Positions 34,980 to 45,413 of a DNA stretch of 64,000 nucleotides are shown here, one piece after another. The position numbers and the translations under genes are program-made. The stretch spans positions 1 through 64,000 of the forward strand of contig NZ_JABMKY010000005.1 of assembly GCF_013204845.1 (NCBI RefSeq). Reading direction: 5' to 3'. The stretch comes from Paenibacillus qinlingensis. Its GTDB lineage: Bacteria; Bacillota; Bacilli; Paenibacillales; NBRC-103111. Positions within the stretch are counted from its first letter, which is position 1. Each line of letters opens with the position of its first letter. The notes under the pieces were generated by a model, which was not told the DNA's origin, ran no database searches, and saw only the letters and a program-made list of their open reading frames with translations.

Positions 34980-37900
34980 ATGGACAAGAGAAGATGGGCC
35001 GCTGGTGCGATCATCTGTGCTTGTATGCTAATGGTACTTGTATTCATTCTACAATCAACTACCGCGAAAGCGGAGGATGTCCCGATTCAGAGAGGTTATC
35101 TGGTTGACGAGAGTTTCTCCTTTCCCAATAACAACACGATGGATGTCTTGCCTTCTAGTTGGGATGTCCGCAAGGCAGGGGGCAGTCTATCCTCTTCCTA
35201 TCTGAACTGGTTCAAAATGAGTGATACGAATACAACCTTGCCGGTCTCTATCCGCAGGGAGTTCATCCAACAAAATGAAGGTGTTATTACACTGGAGTAT
35301 CGTTTTAAGCTATCTGCGATGATGGATGGGGTCAAATGGCAGCTCAGTAGTAATGACACAGAGGCTGTTAGTATGGTGACCCGCAATGGAGAGCTTAGTT
35401 TAGAGACGTCCGGCGGGGTTATACAGACATTGCAATCCTATACGGTAAATACGGAGTATGGTGTTAAAGTCATTGCGAATATAAGTACAAATTCCACGGA
35501 TGTGTTTATTAATGGTGTCCTTAAAGCTTCCAATGCAAGCTTTAAGAATGCCGTAACCAGTCTCGACCATGTGCAAATTCAGACTGGTGCGGCTTCCAAA
35601 GGGGATATCTTCCTCGCCCCCGTTAAAATCCACAAGGGATATGCGGTCAATGAAAGATTCATTTCCCTGATGCCAGGATTTCTGCCTGAAGATTGGCAGA
35701 TCGCTACTGCAGGCGGAACTGTAGCGGTCGAGGAAATGAAAAGCGCAGTGCGTCCCGATGTATTTAGTCTCAAACTGAATACCGCAGGGGCTAGTGGTGA
35801 GATGAGCCTGAAGAAAAACATACCTATCACTTCGGCCAATACTGTGTTTGCTTACAAGATGCTCATCCCAGAAAAACAGGATGGATATTCTGCAGAAGTC
35901 TTGCGTGGTAATACGACTGTGATGAAGCTGTTAACCGCGAATGGTAAGCTCTCCTACATCAATCAGGTAGGTCAGCCCGTCCCTTTTTATGATTATATGG
36001 CTAATCTATGGTATGAAGTCAAAGTGGTGCTAGATATGTCGAATGCCACGGCGGATATTTATGTAAATGGAAAGCGGCAGGCACAAGGAGTGCCATTCGA
36101 CACTTCCTCCACAAGTTTAGACGGCATTGCATTTACGGCATCGGCAACAGCGCAAGGTGTGATATGGCTGGACGATATTCTGGTATATGAAGATGTGTCG
36201 CTTCCAGCGGATTATGTGCCTGCTCCGACCCCTGCGATCTCTGCAGATCAGGCAATCGGTATTCAAAGCTGTCCCATTTGGAGGGAAGGCAATCATCTCG
36301 GTTGGGATACGATTACGCCTTACTCGGAGCGGCAACCCTATTTGGGTTACTATGACGAGGGGAACCCAGAGACGGCCGATTGGGAGAGCAAGTGGATGGC
36401 TGAGCACGGCATTGATTACCAAATCTCATGTTGGTTTAGACCCTCATATGGGGAAGGCTTTCCAGTAAAAGAGCCTTATCTGCATAACTCGCTGCATGAT
36501 GGGTATTTCGACGCCAAATATAGCGATCAAACGAAGTTCGCTATTATGTGGGAGAATGGGGCATCCAAAGCGAAAGATAGCCAGGATTTCCGCTCGAATA
36601 TCGTGCCTTACTGGATCGAGTATTATTTCAAGGACCCACGTTATATGGTGATTGATAATAAACCAGTTCTCTCCATCTATAGCCTTACCGCTCTCAAACG
36701 CGATTTCGGAGGTACTTTGGAAGGCGTCAAGGCGGAGATGGATTATTTGAGAAACGCAGTCAAAACTCTAGGGTTTGATGACATGATTCTCTTGACGACT
36801 ACTTCAGCATCGGACGCACAGTCCATGAGTGACCGAAAATTGGCTGGTTTCGACGCCGTCTATGCCTATTCCTGGGGCAGCGTAGGTGGGCATGAAGACG
36901 TTCAGAAATCGTACATGACGGCTCAACGCGATGCAGGCATCATCGATGCCCTGCCGATGATCAGTATGGGAAGAGATGATTTGGCTTGGGGAGGCAATTC
37001 AGGTTATTACACCACGCCTTCGGAGTTCCAATCTGTTGCACAGTGGACCAAGGATACCTTACAGCCATCGATGCCGACGGGCAGCTTAGGTAAGAAAATG
37101 GTGATGTTGGATAATTGGAACGAGTTAGGGGAAGGTCATTTTATTATGCCTGCAGGTTTAGCGGGTTTTGGCTACCTCGACGCAATCCGACATGTATTTA
37201 CCAGTGCTACAGCGCATTCCGATGTACAGCCAACGCAAGCTCAGAAGGAAAGGATAAATATCTTGCATCCGCCGGGTCGCGTATTGCCGTTAAAGACGCC
37301 GACGCCGCCAGCTGTGACGGACCAGTACGGGTTGTTCTGGGGATTCAATACCAACGGCGATTCCGAGGGTTGGCGTGTGGAGAAACAGGTCAGCAATAGT
37401 GTGGTGAATAATGGCGCCTACTCAGGAACAGCGACGAATATTGATCCCGGCCTTATGTCGGCGGACCACTTAGATATTCAGGCTTCAGCGCATCCCTATT
37501 TGAAAATCAGAATGAAGAGCAATAAGAGTTCCTCAGGTCAGGTGTTCTTTATTACGAATGAGGATACGACCTGGAACGAAGTCAAATCCGTTAGCTTTTA
37601 TGTAGAACGCAATGAAACTGGCTATACCGATTATGTGGTTGATATGTGGAAGCTTGCCAAATGGGAAGGGGTTATTCGGCAGATCCGATTTGATCCTTTA
37701 ACAGTTCCTGGAGATTTCAGCATAGATGCCATTGGGGTTGTTTACTCGCCTGATGCAGGTATCAATGTGAAAGTCGACAGCAAGAAAGCCCAATTCTATG
37801 AAAAGCCAGCAGTAGTTGATCAAACGGTCATGGTTCCGGCAGGGGAGATGTTGAAGTTGATCGGTGCCAGCACAGAGTGGGAGGCATCGACGCAAACGTT

Positions 37901-40900
37901 AATTGGCGTGAAAGACAATCGGGTATACAGACTCAAGGTCGGTGAACAGACAGCGTATAAAGACAGCCAGAGTATCCTGCTGGAGCATGCTCCTGAACTG
38001 CGGCCATCGGGCGAGCTGTTAATCCCAGCTACTTTCTTCAATCAAGCTTTTGGATATGTTGTGAATTGGGATTCGAGTGCTCAGACTGTCGATTTGTATA
38101 CCACAGCCAAGGTTTGGGACTTTATCACTTTTGAGGGTTGGACGACGAACAATCAAGTAACGGGAGGTCAGACAGCAGGCGGAATCTATCAAGCAACCTC
38201 AACAGGGAGCGGGCCTGAGCTGATTTCACCAGACAACATCAATTTCGCTGCTTCCTCCATTAAGAGGGTTAAGATAACACTTAGGAATGACACAAGCGGT
38301 ACTGAAGCTCAGGTATATTTCAGGACGTCTACATCCTCTGAATGGCATTCACTAAATAAGCTGACGACATTCGTGCTGCCTAATGATCCAAACTTCAGGG
38401 AGTATGTATGGGATCCGAGTAATCATGCAGGATGGACCGGCACAATTAAACAAATCAAAGTGGTTCCGACGAATGCACAAGGGGATTTTGGTGTTGATGC
38501 CATCACGCTGGATACGGCGTCAAGCGTAGCTGTAAATGGAGATAACCTGATTTCTAATCCGGGTATGGAAGCGGATTTTGTTCCAAACGGATGGGAAACG
38601 ATCAGGGAGCGGAATACGGAGCAGTATCATAGCGGGCACCAATCTTTGCAAGTTACGAAGACGAACCAACACGGCAGTATTCAGTTTCCAGTGAATATTG
38701 AGAAAGGGAGGGAATACGAATATTCCGCATGGGTGAAGCTTCAATCGAATCCGACACCTGGCAAAGTACTAAGGCTCGGTCTCTCTTATAACTTAGATGG
38801 TGTCGTGAAGCAGCAAATTCTAAACTCCAGCCCTGTTCTGAGCAGTACGGAGTGGAAACAGGTTAAGGGCAAGAATACCATTAACGAGACAGGAAACGTT
38901 ACGAATGTCACGATGTATGTATTTACAGACTTGCCGGCTGAGAATGACGTATATTATTTGGATGATGTAGCAGTAAGGCCAGTCACCTATAAGGAAACAC
39001 CTGCCTGGGTATATGTGACAGATATGAGCCTGAATCAAAGCTCCACGTCCATTATGGAAGGTAAAACGAAAACGTTGCTGCCTGTCATTTTGCCTGCCGA
39101 TGCATTTAATAAAGAGGTTGTCTGGCATTCAGATCATCCGGAAGTGGCCACCGTGGATGTGAATGGCGCCGTTTATGGACGAAGTCTAGGCGTCGCACAA
39201 ATCACGGGGATCACCGTTGATAGCGGTAAAAGCGCTACGAGTACAGTAACCGTCATCGAAAGAACGAACGAAACGGTAACCTTAACGGTAAAGCCCGATG
39301 GAACAGGTGATTATGTGTCACCAAAGTTGGCGAATGACAGCATTAAGGATAGCAGCGCTGAGAAACAGTATGTGATTGAGATATATCCTGGCGTGTACAC
39401 AGAGAAGAATTGGGTGGTAAAACCCTATGTGACGCTCCGAGGCACAGACAGGGATCTTGTTTGGCTAAAGGGAGAGAATAGCCCATCGGCTACGAATAGT
39501 GAAATCACCGAACAATCGACCTTGTGGTTGCAAGGAACGGCTAATCTAGAGAATCTGAAGATTACGGGCAAAAACATGAGATATCCACTTCACAGCGAGG
39601 CTAGCGGTAAAAATAAAGATGCCGTCCATATTATCAAAAATGTCTACATTGAGCATTATGGCAACCTGGAAGCGGTCGACTACCGGAAGAACTGGATAGC
39701 AGCGCATCCTGGTGTGACGCCTCCGGCGGATTTAGATCCCGCACAGGTGTGGGGAGGAAGTAGCGGTAATGGTTCCCATGCTTGGGGGTATGGTTCAGCG
39801 AGTGGTGTAGTAGAAACATTCTATGATAGCACCTTTGTTTCCAAGGCTAACGGTTGGTATGTGCATAATCGAGAAGATTTTACGAAACCTCAAATCAATA
39901 TCATCAATAACAGCAAGGTTGTTTCAACAGTACTGTCAAACCCCATTGTTATACAATCTTTGGGAAGCGGAACACAGGATGAAGTGATCTTTAACAACAG
40001 TGAATTCGTAGGCACCTATATGCTTCAAAATGATTCGCCTTGGATCACGCAAAAACCGGAAAACCAATATGCGAATCACGCGGACTATAACGTTACGTTC
40101 AATCACAGTACACCCATCGGTTATTTGGACGGTCACAGAGGAAGAGCGCTGGCGCTATTCAGTTCATCCACGGGAAGCAGCTCCACTGTGAAGGTTAGTG
40201 GGAGTGCTGTGTCGGATATTCTGGGAACGTATATCACCCGCGATGGCGGCGGAGGTCTGAAGGGTTACTTGTACGGTTACTGGGATATCTCAGGGATTAA
40301 GGTAGGGTTGAGTTCCAATATCCAAGTGAATAATACGCTCGGAAGAAGGCTAGGAGATGGTACAGTCAATCCCAAAACCTTGCAGGTACTTTTTGAGAAT
40401 GGGACGACCAAGACGATCCTGTTTAATGAAGATTATACGGAACAGACCAACGCTTATATCATCAATGTCATAAATAGCGTATTGGGCACTTCAGGCTATG
40501 CGGTAGAATATAACGTAACCGGGAACGAATATTATCCGCAATTTCCCGATAAACAAATGACGCTGGAGAACCATACGCAAGTTGGCATTCCGCGATTTGC
40601 CGCTGTATCTTTTGATACCGATAAAACGACATTGCGCCTCATGACACCTGGTGATTCGGCGGAGAGCTTCATAGGGATTACATTGGAGCCCATTGCACCA
40701 GGACAGTCGGGCAGAGTATTGACGGAAGGCATCATGAGAAGGGATCAATTATTTGGATTTGCTGGCAGCATCAGCGTAGGAACCAAGATCTCTATTGGAA
40801 GTCAAGCGGGCAGCTTGCTTGTGAATGCGAACAAACCTGCACTTCTAACAGGTGTTTTGACGGATTGGGCTTCTTTTAAAGGAAATACGAGTTGGATTGA

Positions 40901-42527
40901 AGTCACTGGGGTAAACCTGAACAAATCTTCTCTGAGCTTGACCTTGGGGCAGTCAGAGGCACTTGTCGTGACGGTGCTGCCAACCGATGCAAGCAAAGCC
41001 GTAACTTGGAGCTCTGATCATCCCAATGTGGCAACGGTGGATGCGACGGGAACTGTGCATGCGATTAGTTCCGGTACAGCCACGATTACAGTGACAGCTG
41101 CAAAAGGCGGTAAATCAGCAACGGCTGTCGTGACGGTGCTTGCTCCTAGCGTAGGCAGCAACTTGATTAGCGATCCAGGTATGGAGGGGGCAACTCCACT
41201 TTATTCCGGGTGGGAAATTGTGAGGACGATGAGTACGCTCCAAGCGCATAGCGGAAGCCAGTCATTAAAGATCACCAAGACGAATGCCTTTGGAAGCCTT
41301 AACTTTCCTGCTAATATTCTAAAAGGAAATGAGTACTATTATTCGGCTTGGGCCAAATTGGCACCAGAATCCACAGCGGGTGTAGTACTGCGGTTAGGAT
41401 TGACTTACAAGGTAGATGGTGTTACAAAGCAAAAAATTATCTTAACAAGTCAACCTTTAAGTGCCTCGTCTTGGACGCATTTAGAAGGTATGTATACCCT
41501 TCAAGAGACAGGTACTGTAACGAATATGTCCATGTATATGTTCACGGATTTACCCGCAGGATTGGATTCCTATTACCTAGACGATGTGGAAGTTCGACCG
41601 GTTGTTACGGATCCGATGCCACCGGTAACGACATCGCCGTTAGTGGTGCAGCTTCAAGACAGTTTCGGCAATCCGCTGAGCGGAGGCATCGTGACATACT
41701 ATGATGGGGGCTGGAAGGAGTTTGGTGTAACGGGCACCGATGGCAAAGTAAGCAAAAACCTCCCCGCCAACAGCTATACGTTTAGCATGACCTATGGGGG
41801 AACGTATAAAGAACAAGTACAGCATACAGGAACGAATGGCTTGGTTGCCTTTCAGACGGTTAAGGTGAAGGCACAGCTGAAGGATAGCCAAGGCCATCTC
41901 ATGGAAGGTGGCACCGTGAGCTACTATGCGGGAGGCTGGCTGACGATGGGCAGTACGGTTGGCGGCGAAGTGAGCAAGGAGCTGTTGCCTGGTTCCTATA
42001 CCTTTGGCATAACCTATGCAGGGACGTATAAGGAACAAGTACAGAACGTAGGCATTGATTCAGTGGTTGCCTTCCAGACGGTTAAGGTGAAAGCACAGCT
42101 GAAGGATAGTCAGGGCAATCTGATCGACAGCGGCAGTGTAAGTTACTATGCGGGTAGCTGGCAGACGATGGGAAGCACAATTGGCGGGGAAGTCAGCAAG
42201 GAGCTGCTGTCTGGTTTCTATACCTTTAGCATGACCTATGAGGGGACCTATAAGGAGCATGCACAGCAAGTAAGCGCTGACCCCGTGATAGCATTCCAAA
42301 CGGTCAAGGTGAAGGTACAACTGAAGGATAATCAAGGCCATCTGCTGGACGGCGGCACCGTGAGCTACTATGCGGGGGGCTGGCTAACCGTGGGAACTAC
42401 AACGGGTGGTGAGATCAGCAAGGAATTATTGCCTGGTACGTATACGTTTGGGGTGACCTATGGAGGCGTGTACAAAGAAATTGTAGCTTCTATTACAACC
42501 AATCCAACGATTGTATTTGAGATGTAA
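34980..42527 (+). CDS. Giant modular secreted glycan-active protein (GH99-like, pectinesterase-like, CBMs)
   Basis: A secreted protein of 2515 residues from the ATG at 34980 (AAGGGAGTG upstream). Modules in order: signal peptide (1-33); two LamG-like jelly rolls (34-410); a GH99/WbsX-like TIM barrel (about 426-742, ending [12 protein letters not shown]); a beta-sandwich (784-924); a copper-amine-oxidase-N-like stalk domain (929-1040); a second beta-sandwich (1042-1178); a CBM4/9-like domain (1184-1336); BIG2 (1344-1426); a pectinesterase-like beta-helix (about 1434-1778) with IYPGVYTEK; an unassigned region (1779-1970); BIG2 (1974-2057); a second CBM4/9-like domain (2059-2211); and four C-terminal repeats (2219-2515). 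No SLH or sortase signal is seen. It probably works on plant cell-wall glycan outside the cell. Confidence 0.85.
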   Translation: MDKRRWAAGAIICACMLMVLVFILQSTTAKAEDVPIQRGYLVDESFSFPNNNTMDVLPSSWDVRKAGGSLSSSYLNWFKMSDTNTTLPVSIRREFIQQNEGVITLEYRFKLSAMMDGVKWQLSSNDTEAVSMVTRNGELSLETSGGVIQTLQSYTVNTEYGVKVIANISTNSTDVFINGVLKASNASFKNAVTSLDHVQIQTGAASKGDIFLAPVKIHKGYAVNERFISLMPGFLPEDWQIATAGGTVAVEEMKSAVRPDVFSLKLNTAGASGEMSLKKNIPITSANTVFAYKMLIPEKQDGYSAEVLRGNTTVMKLLTANGKLSYINQVGQPVPFYDYMANLWYEVKVVLDMSNATADIYVNGKRQAQGVPFDTSSTSLDGIAFTASATAQGVIWLDDILVYEDVSLPADYVPAPTPAISADQAIGIQSCPIWREGNHLGWDTITPYSERQPYLGYYDEGNPETADWESKWMAEHGIDYQISCWFRPSYGEGFPVKEPYLHNSLHDGYFDAKYSDQTKFAIMWENGASKAKDSQDFRSNIVPYWIEYYFKDPRYMVIDNKPVLSIYSLTALKRDFGGTLEGVKAEMDYLRNAVKTLGFDDMILLTTTSASDAQSMSDRKLAGFDAVYAYSWGSVGGHEDVQKSYMTAQRDAGIIDALPMISMGRDDLAWGGNSGYYTTPSEFQSVAQWTKDTLQPSMPTGSLGKKMVMLDNWNELGEGHFIMPAGLAGFGYLDAIRHVFTSATAHSDVQPTQAQKERINILHPPGRVLPLKTPTPPAVTDQYGLFWGFNTNGDSEGWRVEKQVSNSVVNNGAYSGTATNIDPGLMSADHLDIQASAHPYLKIRMKSNKSSSGQVFFITNEDTTWNEVKSVSFYVERNETGYTDYVVDMWKLAKWEGVIRQIRFDPLTVPGDFSIDAIGVVYSPDAGINVKVDSKKAQFYEKPAVVDQTVMVPAGEMLKLIGASTEWEASTQTLIGVKDNRVYRLKVGEQTAYKDSQSILLEHAPELRPSGELLIPATFFNQAFGYVVNWDSSAQTVDLYTTAKVWDFITFEGWTTNNQVTGGQTAGGIYQATSTGSGPELISPDNINFAASSIKRVKITLRNDTSGTEAQVYFRTSTSSEWHSLNKLTTFVLPNDPNFREYVWDPSNHAGWTGTIKQIKVVPTNAQGDFGVDAITLDTASSVAVNGDNLISNPGMEADFVPNGWETIRERNTEQYHSGHQSLQVTKTNQHGSIQFPVNIEKGREYEYSAWVKLQSNPTPGKVLRLGLSYNLDGVVKQQILNSSPVLSSTEWKQVKGKNTINETGNVTNVTMYVFTDLPAENDVYYLDDVAVRPVTYKETPAWVYVTDMSLNQSSTSIMEGKTKTLLPVILPADAFNKEVVWHSDHPEVATVDVNGAVYGRSLGVAQITGITVDSGKSATSTVTVIERTNETVTLTVKPDGTGDYVSPKLANDSIKDSSAEKQYVIEIYPGVYTEKNWVVKPYVTLRGTDRDLVWLKGENSPSATNSEITEQSTLWLQGTANLENLKITGKNMRYPLHSEASGKNKDAVHIIKNVYIEHYGNLEAVDYRKNWIAAHPGVTPPADLDPAQVWGGSSGNGSHAWGYGSASGVVETFYDSTFVSKANGWYVHNREDFTKPQINIINNSKVVSTVLSNPIVIQSLGSGTQDEVIFNNSEFVGTYMLQNDSPWITQKPENQYANHADYNVTFNHSTPIGYLDGHRGRALALFSSSTGSSSTVKVSGSAVSDILGTYITRDGGGGLKGYLYGYWDISGIKVGLSSNIQVNNTLGRRLGDGTVNPKTLQVLFENGTTKTILFNEDYTEQTNAYIINVINSVLGTSGYAVEYNVTGNEYYPQFPDKQMTLENHTQVGIPRFAAVSFDTDKTTLRLMTPGDSAESFIGITLEPIAPGQSGRVLTEGIMRRDQLFGFAGSISVGTKISIGSQAGSLLVNANKPALLTGVLTDWASFKGNTSWIEVTGVNLNKSSLSLTLGQSEALVVTVLPTDASKAVTWSSDHPNVATVDATGTVHAISSGTATITVTAAKGGKSATAVVTVLAPSVGSNLISDPGMEGATPLYSGWEIVRTMSTLQAHSGSQSLKITKTNAFGSLNFPANILKGNEYYYSAWAKLAPESTAGVVLRLGLTYKVDGVTKQKIILTSQPLSASSWTHLEGMYTLQETGTVTNMSMYMFTDLPAGLDSYYLDDVEVRPVVTDPMPPVTTSPLVVQLQDSFGNPLSGGIVTYYDGGWKEFGVTGTDGKVSKNLPANSYTFSMTYGGTYKEQVQHTGTNGLVAFQTVKVKAQLKDSQGHLMEGGTVSYYAGGWLTMGSTVGGEVSKELLPGSYTFGITYAGTYKEQVQNVGIDSVVAFQTVKVKAQLKDSQGNLIDSGSVSYYAGSWQTMGSTIGGEVSKELLSGFYTFSMTYEGTYKEHAQQVSADPVIAFQTVKVKVQLKDNQGHLLDGGTVSYYAGGWLTVGTTTGGEISKELLPGTYTFGVTYGGVYKEIVASITTNPTIVFEM
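38530..41610 (+). repeat. Duplicated CBM4/9-like plus BIG2 modules in the giant exoprotein
   Basis: Two CBM blocks (38530-38985 and 41155-41610) share NLIS-PGME, SG-QSL, YYLDDV and VRPV and align end to end. Two BIG2 domains (39010-39255, 40900-41150) share [11 protein letters not shown]-type cores. The order is inverted between copies: CBM-BIG2, then BIG2-CBM, flanking the pectinesterase-like module. Confidence 0.75.
41635..42524 (+). repeat. Four tandem C-terminal repeats of about 73 residues
   Basis: Each unit of about 219 bases encodes a pattern [21 protein letters not shown], then [25 protein letters not shown], ending VAFQTVKVK. Units 2-4 are the most alike and unit 1 is divergent. The shape resembles carboxypeptidase-regulatory or SpaA-like beta-sandwich repeats. 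Its function is unknown. Confidence 0.8.
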
Positions 42528-42540
42528 CCTTGTGAGGATG

Positions 42541-42572
42541 ACAAAACGAGGGTCTACGGATCTTCGTTTTGT
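42541..42572 (+). terminator. Hairpin terminator after the giant exoprotein gene
   Basis: ACAAAACGA (42541-42549) pairs with TCGTTTTGT (42564-42572). The inner GGGTC/GATCT segment extends the stem through G-T pairs. A short T-rich tail follows. Confidence 0.7.
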
Positions 42573-42609
42573 TTATCTATTTACGGATTAATAATGGAGG
42601 CAGGTAGAG

Positions 42610-43662
42610 ATGACGACGATTCATGCCATCGTATTTGAAAGTGCTAACAAAGTGGGCTTCGGTACATTTACATTACCAGAAATGACAGAGAATCAAATGC
42701 TTGTAAAAACACGATATACCTTCGTTTCAAGCGGTACGGAAACACGCGTCTTGGGTGGTCACTATGGTGCAGCTGATAAATTCCCATTAATTCCTGGGTA
42801 TGCGGCTGTTGGTGAGGTGGTCGCAATAGGCGGGAATGTAAAGGGTTATCGTGTGGGTGACCTTCTCAGCTACAATCCACAATCGGGTCCGAAGGACATC
42901 AATTCGCAATGGGGAGGGCAGGCGAGTATGCATCATGTTGGGGTAGAAGATAAGCCTATTCTACTGCCAGCAGGGTCCGATCCCTTGGACTATGTTGTTA
43001 GTCAGGTAGCGGCGATCAGCTTGCGTGGAGTCATGGCGGCGCAGCCACAGCGTGATGAATGTGCGGTGGTCATCGGGCAGGGAGTCATTGGGGCTTTCTC
43101 TGCGGGACTTCTAGTCAACCAAGGATGTCGGGTAATTGCTGTAGATCTTGCGGAATCCAGACTTGAACGTTCCTTACGTTATGGTGTTCACGCTTGTGTT
43201 CAGGCCACTGACCCAGATGCTGTGGAACGCATACTTGCCTATTGTGATGGCGGTGCCAATATCGTTATTGAAGCTTCAGGTTCCACGCAGGGGGCAACGC
43301 TTGCTCATAAGCTGATTCGCCGGACACCGCATGTGTATCGGGATCTGAATACGTATTATGTAAATCCAATTTCAGGAATTGTCGGTCATTGGCCGCGTAT
43401 CGTCTATCAAGGCACGTACATAAATAAACTAAGCCTTGATCCAAGGGTTGATTTGAATTCGGAAGGTGTTCTTCTTCTCATGCCCGGTGACCGTGGGAAT
43501 GAAGACCGATTGAATGCTGTTGAAGCCATTCGGAGAAAAGTCATTGATCCCCGACTTTATATTGATCGCATTGTTCCTTATACGGAAGCGCCATCAGCTT
43601 ATGAACAATTGTGTTTGCATCCTAATGACGTCTTCTCCGTCGTATTCGATTGGGCTCAATAA
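42610..43662 (+). CDS. MDR-family dehydrogenase lacking the catalytic zinc cysteine
   Basis: A protein of 350 residues with GGAGG 9 bases before the ATG. The fold is a medium-chain dehydrogenase with Rossmann motif VVIGQGVIGAFSAGLL. At the position of the zinc-binding Cys it reads TFVSSGTETRVL, like the BchC-type subgroup, and no structural zinc cysteines are seen. It may reduce or oxidise a sugar without zinc, or bind NAD(P) in another role. It lies between two terminators, so it is probably its own unit, next to the glycan-active exoprotein. Confidence 0.88.
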   Translation: MTTIHAIVFESANKVGFGTFTLPEMTENQMLVKTRYTFVSSGTETRVLGGHYGAADKFPLIPGYAAVGEVVAIGGNVKGYRVGDLLSYNPQSGPKDINSQWGGQASMHHVGVEDKPILLPAGSDPLDYVVSQVAAISLRGVMAAQPQRDECAVVIGQGVIGAFSAGLLVNQGCRVIAVDLAESRLERSLRYGVHACVQATDPDAVERILAYCDGGANIVIEASGSTQGATLAHKLIRRTPHVYRDLNTYYVNPISGIVGHWPRIVYQGTYINKLSLDPRVDLNSEGVLLLMPGDRGNEDRLNAVEAIRRKVIDPRLYIDRIVPYTEAPSAYEQLCLHPNDVFSVVFDWAQ

Positions 43663-43674
43663 CGTTTAAAGAGA

Positions 43675-43721
43675 AAGGCCGACCAAGTAACAGTTTAAGC
43701 TGTTAACTTGGTCGGCCTTTT
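43675..43721. terminator. Bidirectional terminator between convergent genes
   Basis: GGCCGACCAAGT with AACAG (43677-43693) pairs with CTGTT and AACTTGGTCGGCC (up to 43717). AAA precedes and TTTT follows, so it can act for the MDR gene on + and the GH3 gene on -. Confidence 0.92.
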
Positions 43722-43728
43722 GTATACA

Positions 43729-45315
43729 TTAATCGTGGGCAATCAGGTTTCTATTCATCGGCATTTTGCCTGTAATCGCCTGTAACAGATACTCGGCTGT
43801 ACAGTCGATATCTCCATACGTATTCACGATGGTGTCGATGGAAGCCTCATATTCCTTATGAACGAAAGGATGGAAGTGGGAAACGAAGATAATCGGCGTA
43901 TCAAATTTCGTCCACCCGCCCATCATGTTTCTCGCTATTTCGTCATGCAGTCGAACAACATTCAAGCCGTAGCTAAGGCGGCTGCCGATTGAGCAGATGA
44001 TGACGTCGTACACATTTCCGGCAACAGCGTGGAATAAGGCATCAGGACCGGGATCGACCCATTGATCGACAGAATGGGAGTATTGTCCGATTTCTCGCTT
44101 CATTCTTTCCAGCAGTGCCTCATAACGGTCGTAATTATTCATAATAACAACATGTAGAACCTTGGTCTCAGGTAAGAGTGGATAGGGTAGCAATCCTTCT
44201 CGATCTCTGACCAACGTAATGCTTTGTTTGACAACGCTTTCGGCTAATGCTGCATGTGCTGTTTTATCTGGTATCACTTTGTTAGAAGCAAACAGCGTTT
44301 CTTCGAAAAGACCAAATTGCTCTTTGAGCGACACAATTCTGCCAGCTCGATCTCGGAGTGTTTCCAGTGATAACGTACCGCTATTGAATCTACGTTCCAT
44401 CTCCGTGTAGAATCGTTCGTCCATTCTTGGAAATAGCAGCATATCGCAGCCGTTCGTCAAAGCCGCAGCACAAGCATCGTAGTAGTTCATATAGCCGACA
44501 ACTCCGCCCATCTCAATAGCGTCCGACACGACCAATCCTTCGAATCCCATCTCATGTCGCAGCAAATCAATCAGCAGCTTTTTCGATACCGTTGCAGGTG
44601 GATAGAGTCCGCGCTCATCCGGTTCGTCAAAAGCGGGGAAGGCAATATGCCCTGGCATTATCGTCATTGCTCCCTGATCGATCAGGCTTTGGAAGACGCG
44701 TCCCGGCCCGTTTCTCCATGCGGCTGCATCCAGTGGAAGGCGCGGTGTCGTCAAATGTTGATCCCAAGAGGAATAACCATCACCGGGAAAATGCTTAATT
44801 GTAGCCATCATGCCATGATCTTGCAGCCCGCTCATATAAGCCCTAGCAATCTTAATGGCCTGATCGGGATTCTTGCCTGCGCTGCGCATGCTAACAACAG
44901 GACTATCAGGATCAACGGATAAATCGGCCACTGGCGAGAATGTCCAATTATAGCCAAGATCTCCTGCTTCGATTGCAGTGCTTCTCCCCACTTCATAAGC
45001 GAGTTCTGCCGAGTTGGCCTGACTTAACCCCATCATGTAAGGGAACTTCGTTGCGCCTAGGATCATATTGCCAGGACCGCATTCGAGATCACTAACAATA
45101 AAAGGAGGGATGCTGCAATTCTGTTTGAAACCTTGGATAACGTGCTGTAATTCTGTCCGTTCCATTGGATGAAAGAACATGGCTCCGAATTCTTCTACGC
45201 GCTCCTTGCTAACCATACCATAAGTTGGGCAGCATACTTGATTCAATAACTGTCGGAATGAAAGTGACTCAATTAAGCTCTTGGCACGTTCCGTTTGAAT
45301 GATCTTATATTTCAT
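43729..45315 (-). CDS. Glycoside hydrolase family 3 (NagZ-like N-acetylhexosaminidase)
   Basis: A cytoplasmic enzyme of 528 residues. The NagZ signature is visible as KHFPGDGYSSWDQH (174-187), which keeps the Asp185-x-His187 dyad used as acid/base in NagZ-type GH3 enzymes. The nucleophile is Asp265 in VVSDAIEMGG. A C-terminal alpha/beta domain (about 370-528) is present. No signal peptide. AGAGG precedes the ATG. The likely substrate is a beta-N-acetylglucosaminide or related exo-glycoside. The membrane AraC-type regulator lies immediately upstream on the same strand, with an 8-bp tandem repeat between them. Confidence 0.9.
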   Translation of the reverse strand: MKYKIIQTERAKSLIESLSFRQLLNQVCCPTYGMVSKERVEEFGAMFFHPMERTELQHVIQGFKQNCSIPPFIVSDLECGPGNMILGATKFPYMMGLSQANSAELAYEVGRSTAIEAGDLGYNWTFSPVADLSVDPDSPVVSMRSAGKNPDQAIKIARAYMSGLQDHGMMATIKHFPGDGYSSWDQHLTTPRLPLDAAAWRNGPGRVFQSLIDQGAMTIMPGHIAFPAFDEPDERGLYPPATVSKKLLIDLLRHEMGFEGLVVSDAIEMGGVVGYMNYYDACAAALTNGCDMLLFPRMDERFYTEMERRFNSGTLSLETLRDRAGRIVSLKEQFGLFEETLFASNKVIPDKTAHAALAESVVKQSITLVRDREGLLPYPLLPETKVLHVVIMNNYDRYEALLERMKREIGQYSHSVDQWVDPGPDALFHAVAGNVYDVIICSIGSRLSYGLNVVRLHDEIARNMMGGWTKFDTPIIFVSHFHPFVHKEYEASIDTIVNTYGDIDCTAEYLLQAITGKMPMNRNLIAHD

Positions 45316-45354
45316 TGATAGGCCTCTTTCGTTTGTTGTTGGTTCTCGGTATGC

Positions 45355-45410
45355 AGGGATGTAGGGAAGTAGGGATGTAGGGATGTAGGGATGTAGGGAT
45401 GTAGGGATGT
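45355..45410. repeat. 8-bp tandem repeat (AGGGATGT)n
   Basis: Seven contiguous 8-base units, AGGGATGT, with one variant (AGGGAAGT, second unit), followed by a partial AGG. It fills most of the 98-base gap between the stop of the membrane AraC regulator (45414) and the start of GH3 (45315). Copy number is likely to vary by slippage. Confidence 0.92.
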
Positions 45411-45413
45411 AGG

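Noticed and set aside
45355-45410. Tandem repeat as CRISPR or iteron origin
   Set aside because: Units are 8 bases with no spacers and there are no replication or cas genes nearby.
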